Shown piece by piece: positions 7,216-13,439 of a stretch of 13,439 nucleotides of DNA. The notes beneath the pieces were generated by a model that saw only the letters and a list, made by a program, of their open reading frames with translations, searched no databases and was not told the DNA's origin. The translations under genes were made by a program, and so were the position numbers. How positions within the stretch are numbered: position 1 is the stretch's first letter; each line of letters starts with the position of its first letter. Source of the DNA: Bacteroidota bacterium (GTDB lineage Bacteria > Bacteroidota > Bacteroidia > NORP154); NCBI GenBank assembly GCA_002401055.1, contig NVRZ01000059.1, forward strand, positions 1 to 13,439. Direction: 5' to 3'.

Positions 7216-7542
7216 TTACATAATAAATCTAACGATCGCCACGACTACCGTATAGCCGATGGTGGCCATAAGAACTCCGCGGGCCGCGAAGTTTAGTTTT
7301 CGCCAAAAGAATATAAAAAACACCAACAGATTCACTACCACAGCTCTGGTGATGAGAATGGTATATAAATCCCCCAATTCCACGAAGTCCATGAACTTAT
7401 CAATACTCATGTATGCGTAGTTAAACTTCCAATAAACAAACAATACAATTGGCGGCAGGATTAGAGCAAGCATGACGCCAACATATTTCTTATCCATCCT
7501 GCGCCTTAAGGCTTCGGATAGCATTGCCAATTTATCCTTCAT
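7216..7542 (-). CDS. Small membrane protein between surE and lpxB
   Basis: The 108-residue protein has an N-terminal basic, helical stretch (MKDKLAMLSEALRRRMDKK). Three likely membrane helices follow, at about residues 20-39 (YVGVMLALILPPIVLFVYWK), 60-79 (YTILITRAVVVNLLVFFIFF) and 88-106 (GVLMATIGYTVVVAIVRFI). I know of no function. From memory, similar small membrane proteins sit beside surE or lpxB in related genomes, so it may serve envelope biogenesis, but that rests on position only. The ATG lies inside the end of surE and the two frames overlap by 11 nt, which supports translational coupling and a real gene despite its size. Confidence 0.85.
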   Translation of the reverse strand: MKDKLAMLSEALRRRMDKKYVGVMLALILPPIVLFVYWKFNYAYMSIDKFMDFVELGDLYTILITRAVVVNLLVFFIFFWRKLNFAARGVLMATIGYTVVVAIVRFIM

Positions 7543-8308
7543 CGTTCCAGTGACTTATATCGGTGATAGCGTGATGAGCAGTTACATCATATTGTACAGG
7601 TACAATGGATACGTATCCATTTGCCAAAGCCCATTCATCCGTATCCTTTCCCTTGTCGTAGTTTTTAAATACTCCGGTTAACCAATAATATTTACGGCCA
7701 AAGGGGTCCGTCCGGACATCAAATTCCTCCTTCCAATTGGCATTTGCCTGCCTACATACTTTAACGCCTTTAATTTGCTTTTCTTTTAGATTCGGAATAT
7801 TAATATTCAAACAGCAGGCTTTTGGAACTCCGTTCTTCAGTGCCAATTTCGCAAATTTCGAGGCATATTTACCGGCAGTTGAAAAATCAGCATCCTGCTT
7901 GTTATTCAGCAAGGAAAATCCAATTGACGGAATTCCTTCAAGTGCACCCTCCAGGGCCGCTGACATGGTTCCTGAATAGATTACGTTAATTGAAGAGTTG
8001 GAGCCGTGGTTAATCCCAGACACCAAAAGATCCGGCTTGCGTTTAAGCACTACATTAACTGCCATTTTTACACAGTCGACCGGAGTGCCAGAGCAGCTGT
8101 ATTCTTTATAAGAACCATCCGTTTTAATTTCGTTTAGCCTTAGTGGATCTTCCAGGGTAATCGAGTGTCCAGTTCCTGACTGTGGCTTGTCGGGTGCCAA
8201 TACGGTAACGTCTCCAATCTTTCTCATTTCAGCAATGAGCGCTCGTATTCCAGGGGCTGTGATGCCGTCATCATTCGTAACTAATATGGTGGGTTTTCTG
8301 GGTTTCAC
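7532..8308 (-). CDS. surE: 5'/3'-nucleotidase SurE
   Basis: SurE is a metal-dependent phosphatase of nucleoside monophosphates and short polyphosphates in the cytoplasm. It is linked in other bacteria to stationary-phase survival. Residues 7-15 TILVTNDDG hold the metal ligands D13 and D14. S44 in APDKPQSGTGHSIT (38-51) and N100 in VSGINHGSN (96-104) complete the metal site known from the family. SGTPVDCVKMA (73-83) and YSGTMSAALEG (111-121) are further signatures. The 258-residue length is normal. The start codon is GTG at 8306-8308. In-frame codons just upstream read TAA TTA GTA GCA, so GTG is the only usable start. A perfect -7 box lies 21 nt upstream. It is the first gene of the minus-strand envelope cluster and overlaps the next gene by 11 nt. 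Confidence 0.96.
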   Translation of the reverse strand: MKPRKPTILVTNDDGITAPGIRALIAEMRKIGDVTVLAPDKPQSGTGHSITLEDPLRLNEIKTDGSYKEYSCSGTPVDCVKMAVNVVLKRKPDLLVSGINHGSNSSINVIYSGTMSAALEGALEGIPSIGFSLLNNKQDADFSTAGKYASKFAKLALKNGVPKACCLNINIPNLKEKQIKGVKVCRQANANWKEEFDVRTDPFGRKYYWLTGVFKNYDKGKDTDEWALANGYVSIVPVQYDVTAHHAITDISHWNDEG

Positions 8309-8328
8309 TGCTACTAATTATGCAAAAG

Positions 8329-8356
8329 CAAATGTAATTAAAAGCAGCACACGCAA
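8329..8356 (-). promoter_or_regulatory. Bacteroidota promoter driving the surE-lpxB cluster
   Basis: On the minus strand TACATTTG (8329-8336) matches the TAnnTTTG -7 element exactly, and TTG (8354-8356) lies 17 nt upstream as the -33 element. The spacing is at the short end of the range reported for flavobacterial promoters. A start about 7 nt downstream would leave a leader of roughly 15 nt before the GTG of surE. Confidence 0.55.
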
Positions 8357-8462
8357 TATGATAAGTCCCTTAGTCTTTAATCCGATAATTGAAGCTAACT
8401 TTATTATCATCCCTGCAAGACATAATGGGTATTAAACACAAGGACGAATCTGGGAGAGTCTA

Positions 8463-8494
8463 TTGCATCACTTTCTACCTTAATCGTATATTTA
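8463..8494 (+). promoter_or_regulatory. Candidate promoter of the 245-residue T9SS cargo gene
   Basis: TTG (8463-8465), a 21-nt spacer and TATATTTA (8487-8494) match the Bacteroidota -33/-7 pattern except for the last base of the -7 box. The location 40 nt before the ATG at 8534 fits. With the surE promoter it makes 8309-8533 a divergent control region. Confidence 0.35.
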
Positions 8495-8533
8495 TTATTG
8501 AATAAAATCAGATTAAACCAATAGAACGGAAAT

Positions 8534-9271
8534 ATGCCACAGCGTTTTTCAATTGTTCTTCTTTCCATATTATCCTTTTCAAACATAAATCCTGTCTATT
8601 CAACAGTTTTTACATCTATCGAAAATGGTTATTGGGCGGATATAAGTACTTGGGATATTGGGAGTGTACCTACAACGCAGGATACGATTGTTATTGAGCA
8701 CTTTGTTCAAGGGACCTTAAATCTGGTTGTAGATTCGCTGGGATATTTGCTGGTTCAATCCTCCGGACAACTTTGCGGAAGAAATCTGTACATGACTGTT
8801 AGATGCGGCGGTGTTGTGGATAACTACGGCAGCATGTACATCGACAGTATGTTCGTCTATGGAGTAGTTACCACTTATGGCCTTGTTGAGATTTTAGCAA
8901 CGGCGTATGTAATCGGTCCGTGCCCCGGTGCAATGTTCCTCGTTACGGGAGGCGGCTCTGTGTATGTTAAGAATATAGAATGCGATTTAACTGGAATAAA
9001 CGATGATTATGATAGGGCAATTCTGTTTCAAGTATATCCAAACCCATTCAGTGGAAGCACAATGATTGAACTGGACCATCAATTGGTATCTGGCAATTCA
9101 CGACTTCATATTTATGACCTCTCGGGCAAAAAAGTTAAATCTTACCATCTTGCACCAAATCAGGCTATACAGATATTACGTGCAAATGAGATAGGAACCG
9201 GTATGTTCTTTATTCAGCTAGTGACTGATGGGTCCATAGTCGCTAACGAGAAAGTAATTGTTACAAAGTGA
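8534..9271 (+). CDS. Secreted protein with T9SS type A sorting domain
   Basis: The 245-residue protein has an N-terminal signal sequence (FSIVLLSILSFSN, cut near residues 19-24). A region of about 130 residues of short beta strands follows. It opens with NGYWADISTWDIGSVPTTQD (31-50), a pattern common at the start of secreted beta-helix-like modules in Bacteroidota (G-x-W...W-x-x-G-x-x-P-T-x-x-D). Repeated G-G/V-V strands with several cysteines (C81, C91, C130, C150) suggest a small beta-solenoid. Residues about 164-245 form the T9SS C-terminal domain: VYPNPFSGSTMIEL, then LHIYDLSGKKVKS and GTGMFFIQLV, ending in KVIVTK. The sorting domain takes the protein across the outer membrane and is normally removed or used for anchoring. 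The function of the mature part is unknown. It is a single gene that converges on the next one, with 62 nt between them and no clear hairpin terminator. Confidence 0.9.
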   Translation: MPQRFSIVLLSILSFSNINPVYSTVFTSIENGYWADISTWDIGSVPTTQDTIVIEHFVQGTLNLVVDSLGYLLVQSSGQLCGRNLYMTVRCGGVVDNYGSMYIDSMFVYGVVTTYGLVEILATAYVIGPCPGAMFLVTGGGSVYVKNIECDLTGINDDYDRAILFQVYPNPFSGSTMIELDHQLVSGNSRLHIYDLSGKKVKSYHLAPNQAIQILRANEIGTGMFFIQLVTDGSIVANEKVIVTK

Positions 9272-9333
9272 TTGGCATTCTTAATAGATCCAGAGAAATT
9301 GGACCCACAGTATTGAAATCTCGTTCTTTGATT

Positions 9334-11922
9334 TTACTGAATAACCAACTTCTTAAGCAATACCGTTTTATTATCCTGCCTAATGTGTATGACGTATACG
9401 CCTGGCGCTAAACTCAAGAGTTGAACCTCTTCATTTAACGCAACTGGTACGCCAAGAACTCTTTTTCCAAGCAAGTCAAACGCCTCTAGATATAGATCCT
9501 TGAAGACCACATCCGATCGCAAGTACAATACATCTGATGCAGGGTTCGGAAACATTGTGAGATCATGTATTTTATTAACCGTAGATATTCCTGAGATCAT
9601 TTGTATTTCTGCACTGTGCATTTGTTCACATCCGTTGGCATCAATTACCGTAAGCAGGTAAATACCCGTCGATTTCGAAACTAAATCTTCTGAAGTTTCT
9701 CCAGAACTCCATGAAAAAGTATAGGGTGAAGTGCCTCCTGTAACGGTAACATCAACAGCACCGTCGTCATTTGAGTTCGTTGCGTCGGTAACAGAGGATA
9801 TTACTCCAATACTGTTCGGCTCCGTAATCGTTACGTTGGCAAACGCCAAGCATCCGGCTGCATCTGCGACTGTTGCGAGGTATGTCCCTGCAATTAATCC
9901 TGTGGCTTGAGCCGATAGTTGAGAAGATGGATCATTCCAACCGTATGTAAAAGGAGCAGTACCTCCTACTACAGAAACAGTTGCATCTCCTGTTGCATTT
10001 CCAAAGCAATCCACCGGATTGGAATCCGTTATAAATGCCGATCCTCCACCAATATTATTGACCATTACATTATCGGTTACCAGGCATCCATTATAGTCTG
10101 TCACGGACACATTGTAAATACCTGCCTCTAAATTGGAAACAGCTGAGTCAGTAGATAAACTGGCATCATCCCAAGCGTAAATATAAGATCCGACGCCACC
10201 AGTAGCCAAGATGGAAACTGAACCATCGGCTTGTCCACAGTTTGCATCAGTGGATGACCCGGACAAAGCAATTGCAGAGGGTTGCTCAATTACTTGAGTG
10301 CTCATTTCCTGACAACCATTGGCATCAGTTAATGTTACTGTATACGTTCCTGCACTCAGTCCCATAATATCTTCTGTGATCATAGAGTTAGACCATAAAA
10401 AGGAATAGCTAGGCGTTCCGCCACTAACAGTGAGGTTTATATCACCATCCGTTCCAAGATTACAGAGCACATCAGTACCTGTTATTCCCAATGACAGAGC
10501 TGTTGGCTGCGTTATTGGAAATCCATCGGTATCAGTGCACCCATTTGCGTCAGTAATGGTAACCGTATAGTTTCCCGCGCATAAGCCAGTGGCTGTGGCA
10601 TTGGTTTGGTTTCCAGTGTCATTCCACATATAGCTATAAGGAGCTGTACCAGATACTGCCGAGGCGGAAAGCTCTCCGTCACAAAATCCTGCACAGGAAG
10701 CATTTGAAACCGAGCCAACTGATCCTACCACATTCTGCGAACCTGTAACAGTAATACTCAGTGTATCGGAATCGCCGCTTGCATCGGAAACAACAACGCT
10801 AAAAGACCCTCCACAAAGTCCAACGGCCGTGGCATTGGTTTGGGATGCCGGGTCATTCCAGGAGTAAGTGTAAGGCGTGATGCCGCTCGTGGCGGTTACT
10901 GTGGCAGTAGCATCACAATTTCCACAGCTATAATTGGTAGCGCTGACAGAGGCGCTAAAACTTGTTGGTATACAAGCTCTGGGGTCGTTGCTTACAATTT
11001 CCCAAGCAATCTGTTGCATCATGAGCGCTTGAGCCGTGCTGGGAGCCGAGCCATCCATCACGCTAAATCCAGGAGCAGCTATGTTGGTCAAACCAACAGG
11101 TGATTGTCCAAAAATTGTTGCGAAGTGTACGCATGCTGTGAGATAACAGGTGATATCCGTGTTGTGAATTTTCCAGGAATCCCCATCAAATGGTTCAAAA
11201 AAATCAACGAAGCTATAAATGCCGGGAAATACACCGGCCATTATACTATCAACCATTGCCTGTGCTGCAGAGGCTACTGGAATGAGACAGACTTGCGGCC
11301 CTGTAGGATTTAGAGCACTAACAGAATCTGCCACCATTTCCCAAAGTGGGCGCTGGCTTGCATTCAATGAAGCCCAGTTGTTGTACACCACATTGGTGTC
11401 CGAAGAGGCGGTAAAATCAGCTTCATTGTGAAACTCCATCATGTAAATTCGGGTATTCGCATTGGCGTTGATTGCCATATCATAAAAATTATCCAGAGCC
11501 ACAGTCGGATGCAGATTGCAACCCCATGCCGAGGCGTTGGGGTCCAATGCCTCCCATATGGGTATCAATTCGGTGCAAACGAAAACATCATATTGCCCAG
11601 AATTGTTGCCTGCCGGAATATCTACCCAGGAATCACCTGTTGTGGTTTGAGCATGATCCTCCCATTGAGTGGAAAGACAGGATCCACCGATAATTTGATC
11701 GCCGTAGTCATAGGTTGTTATTCCGGCATCTGTTGCAAGTCCTTCCACAAGGAGGCCAACTAGATTGAGCTGCGAGAATCCAAATCCGCTGTGACCAACA
11801 TAATAGGTATTGTGCTGCGCGTTAATATTTAGAGAAAGAAGAAGTATGAAAATTGCAATTAATCGATTTTTACTCACCGCGTTAATTAATATTTGTCCGT
11901 GTTCGTGATTCTTTGAATTCAT
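9334..11922 (-). CDS. T9SS cargo: SGNH-like domain, six SprB-type repeats, sorting domain
   Basis: This is a large secreted protein of 862 residues from the ATG at 11920-11922. An in-frame TTG at 11955 would add 11 residues, and a GTG at 11874 would shorten it to a compact signal peptide. I prefer the ATG because AAAGG precedes it and a -7-like box (GACATTTG, 11959-11966) lies upstream. The signal sequence ends SLNINAQ (residue 36). Residues about 40-280 look like an SGNH/GDSL-type hydrolase domain: YYVGHSGFGF with candidate Ser45, CLIPVASAAQAMVDSI, then IHNTDITCYLTACVHFATIF and GQSPVGL. Residues about 322-776 hold six SprB-type repeats (GGTxPYxYxWxD.. GLxAGxYxVTVTDANGC), as in gliding adhesins. 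Residues about 788-862 are the T9SS type A domain (LTMFPNPASDVLYL ... LAPGVYVIHI). A surface or secreted esterase or adhesin is plausible. No metabolic context is visible. Confidence 0.9.
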   Translation of the reverse strand: MNSKNHEHGQILINAVSKNRLIAIFILLLSLNINAQHNTYYVGHSGFGFSQLNLVGLLVEGLATDAGITTYDYGDQIIGGSCLSTQWEDHAQTTTGDSWVDIPAGNNSGQYDVFVCTELIPIWEALDPNASAWGCNLHPTVALDNFYDMAINANANTRIYMMEFHNEADFTASSDTNVVYNNWASLNASQRPLWEMVADSVSALNPTGPQVCLIPVASAAQAMVDSIMAGVFPGIYSFVDFFEPFDGDSWKIHNTDITCYLTACVHFATIFGQSPVGLTNIAAPGFSVMDGSAPSTAQALMMQQIAWEIVSNDPRACIPTSFSASVSATNYSCGNCDATATVTATSGITPYTYSWNDPASQTNATAVGLCGGSFSVVVSDASGDSDTLSITVTGSQNVVGSVGSVSNASCAGFCDGELSASAVSGTAPYSYMWNDTGNQTNATATGLCAGNYTVTITDANGCTDTDGFPITQPTALSLGITGTDVLCNLGTDGDINLTVSGGTPSYSFLWSNSMITEDIMGLSAGTYTVTLTDANGCQEMSTQVIEQPSAIALSGSSTDANCGQADGSVSILATGGVGSYIYAWDDASLSTDSAVSNLEAGIYNVSVTDYNGCLVTDNVMVNNIGGGSAFITDSNPVDCFGNATGDATVSVVGGTAPFTYGWNDPSSQLSAQATGLIAGTYLATVADAAGCLAFANVTITEPNSIGVISSVTDATNSNDDGAVDVTVTGGTSPYTFSWSSGETSEDLVSKSTGIYLLTVIDANGCEQMHSAEIQMISGISTVNKIHDLTMFPNPASDVLYLRSDVVFKDLYLEAFDLLGKRVLGVPVALNEEVQLLSLAPGVYVIHIRQDNKTVLLKKLVIQ

Positions 11923-11970
11923 GGCCTTTAAGTTTAATTTAGTTTCATCATTCAATTACAAATGTCATCT

Positions 11971-11984
11971 TAAGCAGGTGCTTA
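11971..11984. repeat. Short inverted repeat in the divergent intergenic region
   Basis: TAAGCAGGTGCTTA has 6-bp arms, TAAGCA and TGCTTA, around a central GG. It lies between the divergent starts at 11922 and 12028, so it could be an operator half-site pair. A dyad this short also arises by chance in AT-rich DNA. Confidence 0.25.
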
Positions 11985-12027
11985 CCATAGTACAAAGGCG
12001 ACAATAAACAACTCAATAGAACAGCGT

Positions 12028-12480
12028 ATGATTACAGAAACATTAAAAGAAATTTTTACCCGCGACCTAAACAAATTAAAGGAGGAGATCAATGTATATC
12101 CTGATGAAGAATCTATTTGGAGAACGGATAAGGAAGTGAACAATTCAGGAGGTAATTTATGCCTTCACCTGATTGGTAATCTCAAGCATTTCATAGGTGC
12201 GGTTCTTGGAAATAGTGGGTTCGTCAGAGACAGAGATTCTGAATTCAATGACAAAGATGTACCGCGGTCGGAAGTGATAAGAGGAATAGACGAGACGATA
12301 GAAATAGTTAATTCAACATTGGATTCACTTTCAGCTGACGATTTGAATAAAACATTTCCTATTGACGTGCTGCGCGAAAATATGAGTACGGAGTTCTTCC
12401 TCACTCATCTGGCCACGCACCTGGGCTATCATTTAGGACAAGTTAGCTATCACCGTAGAATGTCAGAGAATGGTTCCTAA
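12028..12480 (+). CDS. DinB-superfamily protein, DUF1572-like
   Basis: The 150-residue, all-helical protein fits the DinB/YfiT four-helix-bundle superfamily, whose members bind a divalent metal through three histidines. GGNLCLHLIGNLKHFIGAVL (41-60) supplies H47, and FFLTHLATHLGYHLGQVSYH (123-142) supplies H131 and H135. Both stretches match the DUF1572 pattern as I remember it, including GFVRDRDSEF at 64-73. In other bacteria members act as thiol-dependent transferases or are uncharacterised, so the reaction cannot be given. The ATG at 12028 begins the helical domain directly. The end overlaps the following gene by 11 nt, so the two are probably cotranscribed. No clear TAnnTTTG box was found upstream. 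Confidence 0.85.
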   Translation: MITETLKEIFTRDLNKLKEEINVYPDEESIWRTDKEVNNSGGNLCLHLIGNLKHFIGAVLGNSGFVRDRDSEFNDKDVPRSEVIRGIDETIEIVNSTLDSLSADDLNKTFPIDVLRENMSTEFFLTHLATHLGYHLGQVSYHRRMSENGS

Positions 12481-13429
12481 CCATATACCTTCTAAAGAAG
12501 ACATTCTTGCCGCACATGAGCGTATTGCTGAATACATCCATATGACTCCGATACTTACTTCAAAAACCATTGACAAGTTTAGCGGGGCTTCTGTGTTTTT
12601 CAAATGTGAGAACTTTCAGAAGGTAGGCGCATTCAAAAAACGAGGTGCCACCAATGCAATTCTCTGCCTGAGTGATGAGCAGAAAGCAAATGGTGTTATC
12701 ACGCATTCATCAGGTAATCACGGACAAGCAGTTGCCCTGGCAGCAGGAGAACAAGGAATTAAAGCAACGGTTGTAATGCCTGATAACAGTCCGGCAGTAA
12801 AGATTGAAGCAACAAAAGGATACGGAGCCGAAGTGGTTTTTTGCTCGGCTAATATTGAGAATAGAAGAGAAATTGTTGACAGAGTTATAAATAAAACCGG
12901 TGCTCACTTCATACCTCCCTTTAACGATTATCAAATCATTGCCGGACAAGCAACAGCTGCCAAGGAACTAATTGAGGAAATAGAGAATCTTGATATTATC
13001 ATAGCACCTATTGGTGGTGGTGGACTCATTAGCGGAACTTGCTTATCCGCGAAGTACTTCTCACCAAGCACAACAGTTATAGGTGCAGAACCGGAAGAGG
13101 TTGATGATGCCTTTCGATCCTTGAAAAGCGGCGAAATTGAAAGTAATGCCAGCACCAATACAATAGCTGAAGGCCTAAAAACCCCTTTGGGAGACAAGAC
13201 CTTCCCTATTATCCGTGAGTATGTTGAAGAGATAATCACCGTTACAGAATCAGAAATAATAGAAGCTTTGAAACTCATTTGGGAACGCATGAAGATCATT
13301 GTAGAACCCTCTAGCGCCGTTCCACTAGCTGCCCTTCTGAACAGCAAGGAAAAATTTCAAAGTCAGAAAATTGGAATTATACTAACAGGGGGTAATATTG
13401 ACGTTAAAAGTGCCCTTTTTGGTAATTAA
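12470..13429 (+). CDS. PLP-dependent threonine/serine dehydratase or serine racemase
   Basis: This is a fold-type II PLP enzyme of 319 residues, complete within the window. K56 in GAFKKRGATNA (53-63) is the Schiff-base lysine. SSGNHGQAVALAA (80-92) binds the cofactor ring, and GGGGLISG (182-189) is the phosphate-binding glycine loop. There is no C-terminal ACT regulatory domain, so it is not a long biosynthetic IlvA. Compared from memory with mammalian serine racemase, S81 sits where the second catalytic base Ser84 lies, and E207/D213 in AEPEEVDDAF match the Mg2+ ligands. IIREYVEEIITVTESEI and LIWERMKIIVEPSSAVPLAAL also follow that enzyme closely. It may therefore racemise serine to D-serine, dehydrate serine or threonine to the 2-oxo acid plus ammonia, or both. 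Sequence alone cannot separate these. Its ATG lies inside the end of the DinB-like gene (11-nt overlap). Confidence 0.92.
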   Translation: MVPNHIPSKEDILAAHERIAEYIHMTPILTSKTIDKFSGASVFFKCENFQKVGAFKKRGATNAILCLSDEQKANGVITHSSGNHGQAVALAAGEQGIKATVVMPDNSPAVKIEATKGYGAEVVFCSANIENRREIVDRVINKTGAHFIPPFNDYQIIAGQATAAKELIEEIENLDIIIAPIGGGGLISGTCLSAKYFSPSTTVIGAEPEEVDDAFRSLKSGEIESNASTNTIAEGLKTPLGDKTFPIIREYVEEIITVTESEIIEALKLIWERMKIIVEPSSAVPLAALLNSKEKFQSQKIGIILTGGNIDVKSALFGN

Positions 13430-13439
13430 CTGCATTTAA

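Noticed and set aside
9272..9333. Bidirectional terminator between the two converging T9SS genes
   Set aside because: I looked for a GC-rich stem followed by a T-run and found no inverted repeat long enough to support one.
9919..11763. Plus-strand open frames opposite the SprB-repeat gene
   Set aside because: Their sequences are rich in Cys, Arg, Ser and His, as expected from antisense reading of Thr/Gly/Asp-rich repeats. The minus-strand frame has clear domains throughout.
12931..13347. A 138-codon minus-strand frame
   Set aside because: It is antisense to a well-supported PLP enzyme and shows no protein family features.

Overview
The window reads as ordinary chromosomal DNA from a member of the Bacteroidota. 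Two proteins end in type IX secretion (T9SS) C-terminal sorting domains, and one of these carries six SprB-type repeats. There is lipid A synthesis (so a Gram-negative outer membrane), promoter boxes of the TAnnTTTG type, and a ComEC that ends in a short non-metallo-beta-lactamase tail, as I recall for this phylum. The SprB and T9SS proteins point towards a Flavobacteriia- or Chitinophagia-like lineage, but no marker here fixes genus or species. There are no RNA genes, insertion sequences, CRISPR arrays or phage genes, and no gene-free stretch above 300 bases.

Layout. 1-8308 is one long run of minus-strand genes. Transcription order is surE (8308-7532), a small membrane protein (7542-7216), lpxB (7179-6094), a SpoIID/LytB-domain protein (6097-4913), comEC (4794-3298 plus its separated tail to 2674), an unknown two-helix membrane protein (2657-1578), a secreted MORN-type repeat protein (1549-182), and the first 46 codons of another exported protein running off the left edge (140-1). 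Overlaps between surE and the small gene (11 nt) and between lpxB and spoIID (4 nt, ATGA) suggest one cell-envelope operon. A 118-nt gap precedes comEC, and a separate promoter box precedes the edge gene. From 8309 to 8533 lies a divergent promoter region. Then come a 245-aa T9SS cargo protein (plus) and a large T9SS cargo protein (minus, 11922-9334), which converge. At 12028-13429 a DinB/DUF1572 protein and a PLP-dependent threonine dehydratase/serine racemase-like enzyme overlap by 11 nt on the plus strand.

How the parts fit. SurE (nucleotide phosphatase), LpxB (lipid A disaccharide), SpoIID-like (peptidoglycan glycan cleavage) and ComEC (DNA uptake channel) form a housekeeping envelope cluster. 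The repeat proteins and T9SS cargos are accessory surface or secreted products.

The most noteworthy observation is that comEC is interrupted by a single in-frame TAA at 3298-3300. The same frame continues without shift into the rest of the protein, so the 498-codon and 202-codon parts are one gene of about 705 codons with a nonsense codon between them. Secondary points are a duplicated three-repeat block with CxxxC inserts in the MORN-type protein, an SGNH-like domain with an apparently lost catalytic Asp on the SprB-repeat protein, and use of TTG/GTG start codons. I found no convincing evidence for an entirely new defence or mobile system.
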